Positions 34,833 to 43,493 of a DNA stretch of 64,000 nt are shown here, in pieces (position 1 is the first letter of the stretch; each line of letters begins with the position of its first letter). The notes below the pieces were generated by a model. That model was not told where the DNA came from and made no database searches. It worked only from the letters and a program-made list of their open reading frames with translations. Location: the NCBI GenBank assembly GCA_000402755.1, contig AQSD01000001.1, positions 124,001-188,000 on the forward strand. Reading direction: 5' to 3'. This DNA comes from Fidelibacterota bacterium SCGC AAA160-B08 (GTDB taxonomy: Bacteria; Fidelibacterota; Marinisomatia; Marinisomatales; Marinisomataceae). A program made the translations under genes and the position numbers.

Positions 34833-35599
34833 TGGACTATTTAAAAAAGATTATAATATCAGATCTTGTTTTATTAGACAAATCCAGCCCTCTATTTGAA
34901 ACAGTAAAGTATCCTTGGGATTTGATTAATAGTATCCCTGATTTATTTTCAGAAGTTACGTCGACATATGATAGTAAAAAAAATGTAATTATTAATGATA
35001 GCGACGGTCCAGTTGTGATTGATGATACAGCTACAATAGAGCCCTTTACAGTTTTGAATGGTCCTTTATTTATAGGTAAAAATACTTTAGTCAAATCTCA
35101 CTCTACTATATCAAATTCTATTATTAATCATGATTGTAAGGTAAGTGGAGAAATTCACTCTTGTATTTTTCAACCCTATTCAAACAAGGCTCATGATGGA
35201 TTCTTGGGACACAGTTTCATTGGATCCTGGGCAAATCTAGGAGCAGGTACAACCACTAGTAATTTAAAAAATAATTATTCTTCTATAAGTGTAAAATGGG
35301 ATGGCAAATTAATAGATACAGAATCTATATTTTTTGGTTCTATTATTGGAGAGCATGTTAAAACAGCCATTGGGACAAACTTAAACACTGGAACAGTTAT
35401 TGAGTTGGGATGTAATATCGTTTCTCAATCTTTTCCGCCTAGACATATTGCCGCTTTTTCCTTATTCTATAAACACAAGTCAATGAAAATACAATTTGAT
35501 AATTTTTGTGATACTGCAGAAAAAGCAATGCAAAGAAGGAATAAATCTCTTTCCTCCTCTGATAAATCTGTCTTAAAGAGTATTTACAAAAACTGTTGA
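34832..35599 (+). CDS. GlmU-related left-handed beta-helix protein lacking the nucleotidyltransferase half
   Basis: A 255-residue protein resembling the C-terminal half of the alternative bacterial GlmU family (UDP-GlcNAc pyrophosphorylase/acetyltransferase-like, usually about 390 residues). Hexapeptide-repeat turns are clear: VVIDDTATIEPFTVLN, PLFIGKNTLVKS, SIINHDCKVSG, GHSFIGSWANLGAGTTTSNLKNNY and GSIIGEHVKTAIGTNLNTGTVIELG. The N-terminal nucleotidyltransferase domain is absent; the protein begins at about the linker (YPWDLINSIPD). It could be a sugar acyltransferase or a divided GlmU partner. It is co-transcribed with the heptosyltransferase-like gene upstream. Confidence 0.75.
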   Translation: MDYLKKIIISDLVLLDKSSPLFETVKYPWDLINSIPDLFSEVTSTYDSKKNVIINDSDGPVVIDDTATIEPFTVLNGPLFIGKNTLVKSHSTISNSIINHDCKVSGEIHSCIFQPYSNKAHDGFLGHSFIGSWANLGAGTTTSNLKNNYSSISVKWDGKLIDTESIFFGSIIGEHVKTAIGTNLNTGTVIELGCNIVSQSFPPRHIAAFSLFYKHKSMKIQFDNFCDTAEKAMQRRNKSLSSSDKSVLKSIYKNC

Positions 35600-35624
35600 C
35601 TCCATAGCTAACTAATAATACTTT
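35596..35624 (+). promoter_or_regulatory. Putative promoter TTGACT-17-TACTTT
   Basis: TTGACT (35596-35601) and TACTTT (35619-35624) are 17 bases apart, with the -10 box ending 9 bases before the ATG at 35634. This again predicts an mRNA starting almost at the start codon. Confidence 0.4.
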
Positions 35625-35633
35625 CGTCTCTAT

Positions 35634-36032
35634 ATGGAACCAATTGATTTAAACAGCGTAGACGAGGTAATAAGTCCTTGTTGTGATGAAGAAATAAGAA
35701 CTTCAGAGATTGGTCCCAAGTTAAATTGTCCTCTTTGTAAAGCTAATCTGAAACAAAGAATATATCTTCCATTCCTTGAGTATCTAATGGAAAATGGTCA
35801 TGTAGAAAACTTAGATTTCTTTGATTTAGATTTATATAGTCAAGACAAAGAAACTTTAGATAGTGAAGACGAAGAATTAGATCTGGATAAATACGAAGTC
35901 AAGAAGGATAGTCTAAACATATACGAAGATGATGCAAAATTTAGTTCAAATGCGCCAGTATCAGAAACTTCTATAGATGAGTCAGCAATGTCTAGTGATT
36001 GGACTAAATTTGCTACTGAAGACTCTGATTAA
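35634..36032 (+). CDS. Zinc-ribbon protein with acidic tail, unknown function
   Basis: A 132-residue protein. Near the N-terminus ISPCCDEEIR and LNCPLCKANLKQRI form a four-cysteine knuckle (CC and CxxC), typical of a zinc ribbon. The rest is strongly acidic (many Asp/Glu, for example DSEDEELDLDKYE) and probably disordered. This suggests binding to a basic partner or a nucleic-acid complex, but no family is recognised. A promoter-like sequence precedes it directly. Confidence 0.6.
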   Translation: MEPIDLNSVDEVISPCCDEEIRTSEIGPKLNCPLCKANLKQRIYLPFLEYLMENGHVENLDFFDLDLYSQDKETLDSEDEELDLDKYEVKKDSLNIYEDDAKFSSNAPVSETSIDESAMSSDWTKFATEDSD

Positions 36033-36059
36033 TATACCTTTTTTGTAAAAAATTCACTT

Positions 36060-36065
36060 TACAAT
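36060..36065 (+). promoter_or_regulatory. -10 box of the RNA candidate
   Basis: TACAAT ends five bases before the first stem of the candidate RNA, which agrees with transcription starting at about 36071. No good -35 hexamer is visible. Confidence 0.35.
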
Positions 36066-36070
36066 ACATT

Positions 36071-36203
36071 GCAGTTAACGCTAAATTAATCAAGTCGAAT
36101 ATATTTTAGTTTTTACTGCTTTAATAATTTTCAGGCTATAAAATTATGAAAGATTGAAAGACTTTCCCCCGCTTATCAACTTTCTTTTATAGCCTGTTTT
36201 TTT
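36071..36203 (+). ncRNA. Candidate structured small RNA upstream of etfB
   Basis: This lies in the 265-bp gap between the zinc-ribbon gene and etfB. The first hairpin pairs GCAGT (36071-36075) with ACTGC (36115-36119) and CTAAA with TTTAG further in. The second pairs CAGGCTATAAAA (36132-36143) perfectly with TTTTATAGCCTG (36185-36196), followed by seven T. Inside its 41-base loop, two GAAAG and two CTTTC segments can pair in competing ways. A TACAAT box sits just upstream. This looks like a transcription unit of about 130 nt ending in an intrinsic terminator. It does not carry the signatures of 4.5S RNA, RNase P RNA or tmRNA. A terminator for the upstream gene alone is the simpler alternative. 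Confidence 0.4.
36132..36203 (+). terminator. Intrinsic terminator with 12-bp stem and T7
   Basis: A perfect 12-bp stem with a long 41-base loop is followed by TTTTTTT at 36197-36203. It ends transcription of either the zinc-ribbon gene or the RNA candidate, 95 bases before etfB. Confidence 0.6.
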
Positions 36204-36263
36204 ATCGGTTTTATTCTTTTTTAATTTGCTTCATTAAAAGAATTGAATTAATATTGCCTATTA

Positions 36264-36284
36264 GACTGAGCAGTCGGTTTTTTT
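36264..36284 (+). terminator. Weak hairpin plus T-run immediately before etfB
   Basis: GACTGAGCAGTC (36264-36275) is a near-palindrome that can fold as a short stem with a four-base loop, followed by GG and seven T. It ends 14 bases before the etfB ATG. The stem is short, so it is only a weak terminator or attenuator candidate. Confidence 0.3.
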
Positions 36285-36297
36285 AAAAAATTTAATT

Positions 36298-37068
36298 ATG
36301 AAAATAGCAGTACTAACCAAAGCAATCCCAAGTTATGAATCTAGTATTCGTATCGACTCTTCGTCCACATGGATTGATGAGTCAGTTGTTAATTTTGTGG
36401 TTAATGAAAGCGATTCCTATGCTTTAGAAGAAGCGTTACAAATTAAAGAAAAATTAGATAATGGAAGTGAAGTAGTGGTTGTGACTATGGGCTCTCAAGA
36501 CAATACATCAAAAGTATTAAAAGATGGATTAGCTAAAGGTGCTGATAGAGCTATTTTTATTCAAAATGAAGATTCAAATACTGATCCACTATCTATTTCA
36601 AAATTATTTTCTCAAAACTTAAAAGATGAAAACTTCGATTTAATATTTTCTGGTTTACAGTCAGATGATTTAGGGTCTGGACAAACTGGAGTACTAATAG
36701 GGGAATTATTAGGAATGTCTACTGCCACACTTGGAATTGAAACAGATATTCAGGATGGTGAAATTAAAATCAAGAGAGAATTAGAGTCTGGATGGTTTCA
36801 ATGGGTTACCCTGCCTTTCCCAGCTAGTGTATCGATTCAATCTGGTATTAACGAACCTAGATATCCTTCATTAAAAGGAATTATGGGCGCTAAACGCAAA
36901 GAATTAAAAGTAGTAGATGGGCAGCTTTCTGATAGTCCAAAACAAAATTTTATCAACTTATTTGTTCCTAAGACTGAAAAAGCCACAGAGAAAATTGAAG
37001 GCGATGTCGATGGAATAGTTGCAAAGTTAATGGATATATTAAAAAATAAATTACGAGTGATATCATGA
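36298..37068 (+). CDS. etfB: Electron transfer flavoprotein beta subunit
   Basis: A 256-residue ETF beta subunit that with EtfA forms the soluble acceptor of electrons from acyl-CoA dehydrogenases. Recognisable are the opening KIAVLTKAIPS, the ALEEALQIKE helix, VVVVTMGS and the signature block DLIFSGLQSDDLGSGQTGVLIGELLG. The C-terminus overlaps etfA by four bases (ATGA). A downstream gene encodes the membrane ETF dehydrogenase, so the operon forms a complete path from ETF to the quinone pool. Confidence 0.93.
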   Translation: MKIAVLTKAIPSYESSIRIDSSSTWIDESVVNFVVNESDSYALEEALQIKEKLDNGSEVVVVTMGSQDNTSKVLKDGLAKGADRAIFIQNEDSNTDPLSISKLFSQNLKDENFDLIFSGLQSDDLGSGQTGVLIGELLGMSTATLGIETDIQDGEIKIKRELESGWFQWVTLPFPASVSIQSGINEPRYPSLKGIMGAKRKELKVVDGQLSDSPKQNFINLFVPKTEKATEKIEGDVDGIVAKLMDILKNKLRVIS

Positions 37069-38036
37069 TCTTAGTTGTATTAGAAAATCAAAGAGGCAAT
37101 ATTCACGCCTTTAGTAAGGAGGCAGTAGCTGCCGGTCAAAACTTAGGATCTAAGCTAGGAATGGATGTGTCTATTCTATGTATGGGCGAAAATGCAAGCT
37201 CGCTTAAAGAGCAAGCCAATGACTATAAATCACAAAATTTAATTTTAGCAGAACACGATATGGTTAATACTTATTCTGCCGATGGATATTCAAAAGTTTT
37301 ATCAGATGTCATTACAGATTTATCGCCTAAATACGTTATAATGGGCCACTCTTATATGGTACGTGATTTTTTACCTAGAGTAAGTGCAAAGTTAGATATA
37401 CCATTTGTCAGTGATATCATATCGGTTACGTATGATGGAGGTAATCCGATATTTTCACGTCAAGTATTTAATGCAAAGCTGGCTACTAATATTCAGCCAG
37501 ATTCAAATAGTAATACAACACTTCTTAGCTTCCAATCTGCAGCATTTTCTAGTGATAATATAGAATTGGGAGGTTCTGATGCTGCATCTGTATTTGAAGT
37601 AAATCTTAATATGGAAGATATTAAGTCTAGTAGTGAACCAGAATTTCAGGAATCTGCATCTGGCGTAGATTTAACTACCGCAGATGTCATTGTGTCTGTA
37701 GGCAGAGGTATTGAAAGTCAGGATAACATCCCTATGGTCGAATCCTTGGCAAAAGCAATGGGAGCAGAAATAGCTTCATCTAGACCTGTAGTAGATATGG
37801 GTTGGTTACCATCATACAGACAAGTTGGAAGTTCAGGACAGGCAGTATCCCCTAATTTATATTTCTCTGTGGGTATTTCTGGTGCTATTCAGCATGTAGT
37901 TGGTATGAAGGGCTCAAAAAATATTATTGCAATTAACAAAGATGAGGAAGCTCCTATTTTTGAGATTGCAGATTATGCTGTCATTGGCGATTTAATGGAG
38001 ATCGTACCAAAATTGACAGAAGAGCTTCAGAAGTAA
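37065..38036 (+). CDS. etfA: Electron transfer flavoprotein alpha subunit
   Basis: A 323-residue ETF alpha subunit. The C-terminal FAD-binding domain contains VSVGRGIES, SRPVVDMGWLPSYRQVGSSGQAVSP, YFSVGISGAIQHVVGM and IIAINKDEEAPIFEIADYAVIGDL, which match the family. The N-terminal domain contains the MGHSYMVRDFLPR element. The start overlaps etfB by four bases. Confidence 0.94.
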   Translation: MILVVLENQRGNIHAFSKEAVAAGQNLGSKLGMDVSILCMGENASSLKEQANDYKSQNLILAEHDMVNTYSADGYSKVLSDVITDLSPKYVIMGHSYMVRDFLPRVSAKLDIPFVSDIISVTYDGGNPIFSRQVFNAKLATNIQPDSNSNTTLLSFQSAAFSSDNIELGGSDAASVFEVNLNMEDIKSSSEPEFQESASGVDLTTADVIVSVGRGIESQDNIPMVESLAKAMGAEIASSRPVVDMGWLPSYRQVGSSGQAVSPNLYFSVGISGAIQHVVGMKGSKNIIAINKDEEAPIFEIADYAVIGDLMEIVPKLTEELQK

Positions 38037-38052
38037 ATAATATATATATCAT

Positions 38053-39906
38053 ATGATAAAGTTCTCTCTAATAGAACAATTAGTTTTAATCTTATTTTTG
38101 TCTTCCGGCCTATCTTTTTTCCTTTACCAGCTACTCTTACGTCTAAAAATTGTTTTAAAAGGTAAATCTGATTTCAGCATTGATAAACTTCCGGATCGAT
38201 TGTTAAGAGTTTTTAATGAAGTTATTTTGCATAAAAAGGTTGCGAGTGGCGGAAGAAAATCTGCTGGAATAATGCACGCATTTGTTATGTATGGTTTTAT
38301 CTTCTTTGGATTGATAACAATTAATCATTTTTTTATGGCATTCGGAATCCATCTCTTTAGTGAAACGTTTCGTTTTTGGTATTTTAGATTATTTGGAGGA
38401 CCCTGGGCTTTTTTATGTTCATTTGGTATCCTGGGCTTAGCATACCGTAGATTTGTTTTAAAGCCAAAAGCTTTAGGTAAATTTTCTGCTACGTCAGGAG
38501 TAGTAACTATATTTATTGTGACTTTAATGGTCACATACCTAATAGATGAGACACATTTATTAAAGAGTCCAATGGCTCTTAAGGTAAATTGGTGGCTACA
38601 TTCGGGAGTTATTGGTGGTTTTTTATTTCTAATTCCTAAATCTAAACATATGCATTTGGTTTTATCTCCATTTAATATTTTTCTAAAGCCATTTGAAATA
38701 CCTCATCATCCAGCAGTGCCTATAGATTTAGAGGCATCCGAAGAAGAGCTAGATAATTTATTGTTAGACTTATCAAGGCTGAGTAAAGACCAAGCATTAG
38801 ATATTTTTACATGTGTTGAATGTGGAAGGTGTACAGATGTATGTCCTGCAAACAGAGGTGGAGGAATCTTAGATCCAAAATATCATTTCATACTCAATTT
38901 AAAACAACCTATGCTTGATTCTGGCGATGTGAATGTAGTTGATAAAATCAATGTAGAAGCAGGATGGGAATGCACTACATGTCAAGCATGTACAGAAGTA
39001 TGTCCCGTAGGGAATCATGTAGAAAAAGCAGATGAAATTAGAAGTTTCCAAGTATTAGCTGAAGGGGATGTTCCTCAGGAATATCAAAAATTATTACGCA
39101 ATTTACAAGAAACGGGCAATACGGAAGGAGCATCATCAAGCGACTTACTTAAAGAGTTGCCAGCATATACTAGCGATAAAGAATTAGTGTTATGGTTAGG
39201 TTGTTTTGCTAAACATGCTATGGACCCAAATTTTGTAGGCTCTGTAAGAAATTTTACTAAAATTTTAGATTCAGCTGGGGTTACTTATGGAGTGCTTAGT
39301 AACGAACAATGTTCTGGAGATCCTGCAAATAAATTAGGTGATAAGTTAACATATCAATTATTAATGGATCAAAATGTTAAAGAATTAAATAAGGTAAAAA
39401 ATGTGACCACTATGTGCCCACATTGCGTAGTTAATCTCCAAAAAGAATACAGCAAGTATCATGAAATTAAATATGAGGTAAAACATCATACTCAGGTAAT
39501 ATCAGAATTGTTAGATCAAGGTAAAATCAATATTAATCCAGGAGCTCTTGAGAAGGTAACATATCATGATCCTTGCAATCTTTCTAGAACGCTCGATGAA
39601 GTTAGTGCGCCACGAAACGCGATTAAAGCTGCCGCGCCAGACTTTTTTGAATTAGATGAGAGCGGAAAAGAAACTTTATGTTGTGGAGCTGGAGGAGCAC
39701 TTTGGTGGAAGAAAGATAGTGGAGAAGGACGTACTCATCTACTAAGAGCAGAGCAAGTTATTGAGTCTAAAACGGATACAGTTGTAACCGGTTGTAATTT
39801 TTGTTATGGTATGATGAATCAAGGGATTGGCCCACTTACTCCTGCTGGCCAAGAAACAATCAAAGTAAAAGATGTGGCAGATATTGTTGCAGAAAATTTG
39901 TCTTAA
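38053..39906 (+). CDS. Membrane ETF dehydrogenase-type Fe-S oxidoreductase (EtfD/EMO-like)
   Basis: A 617-residue protein combining about five to six N-terminal transmembrane helices (NarI-like, about 5-200), two [4Fe-4S] ferredoxin motifs (CVECGRCTDVCP and CTTCQACTEVCP, about 255-325) and two cysteine-rich CCG domains (with WLGCFAKH, CPHCVVN, HDPCNLSR, CCGAGGAL and GCNFCYGMM). This is the architecture of HdrD-type membrane oxidoreductases that accept electrons from ETF and reduce quinone, termed EtfD in mycobacteria and EMO elsewhere. Its position 16 bases after etfA supports the assignment. The electron acceptor (menaquinone or other) is not visible. Confidence 0.9.
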   Translation: MIKFSLIEQLVLILFLSSGLSFFLYQLLLRLKIVLKGKSDFSIDKLPDRLLRVFNEVILHKKVASGGRKSAGIMHAFVMYGFIFFGLITINHFFMAFGIHLFSETFRFWYFRLFGGPWAFLCSFGILGLAYRRFVLKPKALGKFSATSGVVTIFIVTLMVTYLIDETHLLKSPMALKVNWWLHSGVIGGFLFLIPKSKHMHLVLSPFNIFLKPFEIPHHPAVPIDLEASEEELDNLLLDLSRLSKDQALDIFTCVECGRCTDVCPANRGGGILDPKYHFILNLKQPMLDSGDVNVVDKINVEAGWECTTCQACTEVCPVGNHVEKADEIRSFQVLAEGDVPQEYQKLLRNLQETGNTEGASSSDLLKELPAYTSDKELVLWLGCFAKHAMDPNFVGSVRNFTKILDSAGVTYGVLSNEQCSGDPANKLGDKLTYQLLMDQNVKELNKVKNVTTMCPHCVVNLQKEYSKYHEIKYEVKHHTQVISELLDQGKININPGALEKVTYHDPCNLSRTLDEVSAPRNAIKAAAPDFFELDESGKETLCCGAGGALWWKKDSGEGRTHLLRAEQVIESKTDTVVTGCNFCYGMMNQGIGPLTPAGQETIKVKDVADIVAENLS

Positions 39907-39907
39907 T

Positions 39908-40153
39908 TTATTTTTTACTATAAATCTGAATAGCCGAACATGGTTCCCCAAAATAAATATCCTTGGCATAGTTCGATAAGTGCGATGAAATAATTAGATA
40001 TGCCCATGTCGGAACTGGTACCCCAGCACAACCTTTAATCATCACTTTTTTATTGCTGAATGATTTCCAATCTATTTCTTTTATTTGAACACGAAATTCT
40101 TTTTCTTTAATCATACCATCAGAAAGAAAATCATCTAAGCGAATAGTTTCCAT
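39908..40153 (-). CDS. Short DUF2480-like protein at the end of the SUF operon
   Basis: An 81-residue protein. The segment KEKEFRVQIKEIDWKSF, KKVMIKGCAGVPVPTWAYLIISSHL and the AKDIYFGEP element match DUF2480, a Bacteroidetes family that is normally about 170 residues and is associated with SUF genes. Only the central part is present; the N- and C-terminal portions are missing. It is the last gene of the SUF operon, overlapping sufS by one base. Function unknown. Confidence 0.65.
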   Translation of the reverse strand: METIRLDDFLSDGMIKEKEFRVQIKEIDWKSFSNKKVMIKGCAGVPVPTWAYLIISSHLSNYAKDIYFGEPCSAIQIYSKK

Positions 40154-41367
40154 TAGCTTAAAGTAGTAATAGTGGCATTTAATTTTTCAATAAATAGATC
40201 TATTTCTGAACTATCATTATAAATATAAAGGCTGAGCCTTAAACATGATGAAATATCTAGCTTATCCATTAATGGAGAGCAACAGTGTCTTCCAGACCTC
40301 ATAGTAATGCCTTCATAATCTAGCATTTGGGCGATATCTCCAGAATGAATACCATCTATATTAAAACTCACAATAGAAATACGATTCTGAGAAGGTCCAT
40401 ATATAGTAATTCCATCAATCTTACTTAATTCTTTAAAAGCATATTCAGATATCATTTCAGTATGCTTTGTAATCTCATTAATTCCGAGCTCATTGATAAA
40501 ATCAATTGCATAGCTTAATCCAATCACTTGCGAAGAATTAGGTGATCCTGCTTCAAATTTGTATGGGATATCGTTCCATGTAGATTCTTGTAGTCCTACT
40601 TCTTTTATCATCCCACCACCTGTTTGATAAGGTTCCATTTCTTCTAATAAATCTTGTTTACCATATAATACTCCTACGCCAGTAGGGCCCAACATTTTGT
40701 GACCTGAAAAAGCAAAAAAATCACAATCTAGTTCTTGTACATCAATCTTAAAATGAGGAGTACTTTGACAGCCATCGACCATTACTAAGGTATTGTTCTG
40801 ATGCGCAAGATAGGTAATTTCTTTGAGTGGATTAATCGTCCCTAATACATTAGAAGCTTGTGTGATTGATAGCATTTTAACTTTATCGGTCAGTTTATTT
40901 TTTAAACTTTCCATATCCAAGGTACCATCTTCTTTTATGGAGATATAGTCTAATTTAGCTCCAGTGCGCTTGGTAATGACTTGCCATGGCACAATATTTG
41001 CATGATGTTCCATCTCAGTTATTAATACAATATCATCTTTACCAAGATTGGAAAATCCCCAGGCATCAGCAACAAGATTGATAGCTTCTGTTGCTCCCTT
41101 AGTAAATATAATTGAAGAAGAATCTTTTGATCCAATAAATTTTGCAACTTTATTTCTAGCCCCTTCAAACGCATTAGTTGCTTTTTCGCCTAATTCATAT
41201 ACGCTTCGATGCACACTACCATAGTAATTTTTATAGAAATCACTTTCTGCTTCAATGACCGATAAAGGCTTTAAGCTTGTAGCTGCATTATCAAGATAGA
41301 TAAGTTTTTTACCACGATTCTTTTGTTTTAGTATAGGAAATTGACTTTTTATTTTTTCAATATTCAT
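40153..41367 (-). CDS. sufS: Cysteine desulfurase SufS
   Basis: A 404-residue type II PLP-dependent desulfurase that removes sulfur from cysteine for Fe-S assembly. The PLP-binding Lys lies in AFSGHKMLGPTG, the HHANIVPWQ segment binds PLP, and the catalytic Cys is in RSGRHCCSP. Its sulfur acceptor SufE is encoded in the same operon. It overlaps the DUF2480-like gene by one base and follows the sufT gene by six bases. Confidence 0.96.
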   Translation of the reverse strand: MNIEKIKSQFPILKQKNRGKKLIYLDNAATSLKPLSVIEAESDFYKNYYGSVHRSVYELGEKATNAFEGARNKVAKFIGSKDSSSIIFTKGATEAINLVADAWGFSNLGKDDIVLITEMEHHANIVPWQVITKRTGAKLDYISIKEDGTLDMESLKNKLTDKVKMLSITQASNVLGTINPLKEITYLAHQNNTLVMVDGCQSTPHFKIDVQELDCDFFAFSGHKMLGPTGVGVLYGKQDLLEEMEPYQTGGGMIKEVGLQESTWNDIPYKFEAGSPNSSQVIGLSYAIDFINELGINEITKHTEMISEYAFKELSKIDGITIYGPSQNRISIVSFNIDGIHSGDIAQMLDYEGITMRSGRHCCSPLMDKLDISSCLRLSLYIYNDSSEIDLFIEKLNATITTLS

Positions 41368-41373
41368 AGAAAT

Positions 41374-41895
41374 CTAGTAAAGACCAAGTTGTAATTTTGC
41401 TGCATCAGACATCATATCTTGGTTCCATTGAGGCTCCCAAACTAGCTCGACATCTACAGATTTAGCTCCACTCAATGAGGATAATTTTTGTTTTACTTCA
41501 TCGGCAATGACTGGACCCATTCCACATCCTGGAGCAGTTAAAGTCATTTGTATTCGAATGTTTACACCATCATCTTCTTGGTCAATATCGGTATTGTATA
41601 CCAAACCTAAATCAACAATATTAACAGGAATTTCAGGATCGTAACATGTATGTAATACATTCCAAATTTCTTCTTTATTGGCAAAATTATTAGAATTTAT
41701 AAGTCGTTTTTCTTCTCCAATAGCTTCCCCGTCAATACCTTTTATTTGATACATATTTCCCTCAACAACAACAGTATAGTTGTCACCTAGAGACTGAGTA
41801 AGAATGCCGGACATTCCTTTATTTAGAGTAGTTTTAATACCGTCAGGGACGCTATGTACTACTACATCTTTTTCTAATATAAATTCTTTATTCAT
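41374..41895 (-). CDS. sufT: DUF59-containing Fe-S assembly protein SufT
   Basis: A 173-residue protein. An N-terminal domain (about 1-70) precedes a DUF59/MIP18 domain with YDPEIPVNIVDLGLVY and MTLTAPGCGMGPVIADEVK. The length and two-part structure match SufT, a carrier or maturation factor in Fe-S assembly. It overlaps sufE by eight bases. A second, shorter DUF59 gene stands at the beginning of the operon. Confidence 0.9.
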   Translation of the reverse strand: MNKEFILEKDVVVHSVPDGIKTTLNKGMSGILTQSLGDNYTVVVEGNMYQIKGIDGEAIGEEKRLINSNNFANKEEIWNVLHTCYDPEIPVNIVDLGLVYNTDIDQEDDGVNIRIQMTLTAPGCGMGPVIADEVKQKLSSLSGAKSVDVELVWEPQWNQDMMSDAAKLQLGLY

Positions 41896-42310
41896 TTATT
41901 AACTCTTTCTTTATAAACAATAATGCACCAATAAATCCATTCTGTCTTTGACTCGAAATAGTTGGTCCTATGTTAAGCCATTCAAAAATCTTTATAGGTT
42001 CATCAAAATCATCTATAAAATCAATAATATTCTTTTTTTGTTCATTATTAAAGCCAATCTGTAAAATTCTTAATAATCCTTTAACTATCGAACTTTCAGA
42101 ATCAACAGTAATAGATATAGTATCTTGATTTTGAATCTTAACCCATGTTTGAGATGTGCATGCATGCACTTTATTAGATTCTATTTTGTCTGCCTCATTA
42201 ATGCAGTCAATTTTTTTCCCTAAATCAATTAAATAGACCAATCGATCTTGGCCATCAAGAGTTGAAAATCCGTCTCTAATATGAGACAATTTTTCAGTTA
42301 TGCTACCCAT
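41888..42310 (-). CDS. sufE: Sulfur acceptor protein SufE
   Basis: A 140-residue protein that takes persulfide sulfur from SufS and passes it to SufB. The active Cys lies in KVHACTSQTWVKI (family GCxSQVW), near residue 51. It overlaps sufT by eight bases and sufD by eight. Confidence 0.9.
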   Translation of the reverse strand: MGSITEKLSHIRDGFSTLDGQDRLVYLIDLGKKIDCINEADKIESNKVHACTSQTWVKIQNQDTISITVDSESSIVKGLLRILQIGFNNEQKKNIIDFIDDFDEPIKIFEWLNIGPTISSQRQNGFIGALLFIKKELINE

Positions 42311-43490
42311 CGATCCAATGGTTTAGATTGTTTTCAGATAAATTTCTTATATCATCGTTTACAAAATCTTGTAAAATTTCTTTTGCGAATGCCTTCACTA
42401 GGATGTTGTTAGCATCCGACTCTTTAATTCCTCTTGCTCTTAGGTAAAAGATACTATCTTTATCTAATGCTCCAGTAGTAGATCCATGACCACATTTCAC
42501 ATCATCTGCATAAATTTCTAGCTGAGGGTTAGAGTGTGCCGTGGCATTTTGAGATAACAACAAATTTTTGTTTGATTGATTAGAATCTGTTTGTTGCGCT
42601 CCAGCTGCTACAATAACTTTTCCATTAAATACGCAGGTTGCTCGGTCTTTCAGAATATTACGTACATTTTGAAAGCTGATACAATGTTCAGCATTATGAT
42701 TCATTAGTATATTATTGTCTAAATGTTGTTGATTTCTTGCAAGATTTAAAATATTAATTTTAACTTCTGATCCTTCTTTATTTAAATCTATCTCTATAAA
42801 ATTTTTATTAAATGTTGAATTGATATTCATGCTATCGATATTCAATAGTACGTTTCTTCCCAATTCATAGTAATTATATCCCAAATAGTTACTTTCTGTA
42901 CTATCATCATACATCATAGAATGATTTAAAATAGTATTTTCAGAACATATAAATTTGTTAAGACTTAGATTAAAACTACTAGAACCTTTATTGACATCTT
43001 TTTCGATGATTGAAATATTATTACCCTGATTAAGTTTGAAAATGTTAAATGATGAGATTCTAAGACCTTCATTTTTTTTGCTATAAAAATTTAAAATTTG
43101 AATTGGAGTATCAAACTTACTTCCTTTTTTAAATTCAAAATATTTTCCAGACTTAATGGTAGACAGTCCAAGATGAAACAATGCTTCTTTTTCAAAGTTA
43201 GAGGAAGTAGAGCAGATATTTTCATCGCTTAATTGATCAATGTCCAAGATAGTCATATCGTCTTTATATATAAATTTATTTAAAGATTCTAATGTGATTT
43301 CTCCGTTCATAAAGCATAGAGTATATTCATCGCCATGATTATCGATTGACGTATCTTTATCATCAGAATTATTAGAAAGATATTTTTTTAAGTGCTTACT
43401 TGAAGAAAATTTCCAATTTTCAAGTTTTTTTGATGGATAGCCTATTTCTTCAAATCTGCTATGACTGTATTTTTGTATTTTTTTTAACAT
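42303..43490 (-). CDS. sufD: SufD subunit of the SufBCD scaffold
   Basis: A 395-residue scaffold subunit. The C-terminal half is a long beta-helix, with the conserved QTDSNQSNKNLLLSQNATAHSNPQLEIYADDVKCGHGSTTG block that carries the Cys/His residues implicated in Fe-S assembly at the SufB-SufD interface. The N-terminal half is poorly conserved, as usual. It lies three bases after sufC and overlaps sufE by eight bases. Confidence 0.92.
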   Translation of the reverse strand: MLKKIQKYSHSRFEEIGYPSKKLENWKFSSSKHLKKYLSNNSDDKDTSIDNHGDEYTLCFMNGEITLESLNKFIYKDDMTILDIDQLSDENICSTSSNFEKEALFHLGLSTIKSGKYFEFKKGSKFDTPIQILNFYSKKNEGLRISSFNIFKLNQGNNISIIEKDVNKGSSSFNLSLNKFICSENTILNHSMMYDDSTESNYLGYNYYELGRNVLLNIDSMNINSTFNKNFIEIDLNKEGSEVKINILNLARNQQHLDNNILMNHNAEHCISFQNVRNILKDRATCVFNGKVIVAAGAQQTDSNQSNKNLLLSQNATAHSNPQLEIYADDVKCGHGSTTGALDKDSIFYLRARGIKESDANNILVKAFAKEILQDFVNDDIRNLSENNLNHWIDG

Positions 43491-43493
43491 ATT

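Noticed and set aside
36071..36203. 4.5S RNA, 6S RNA, tmRNA or RNase P RNA
   Set aside because: Signature sequences of these RNAs are not visible and the size does not fit most of them.
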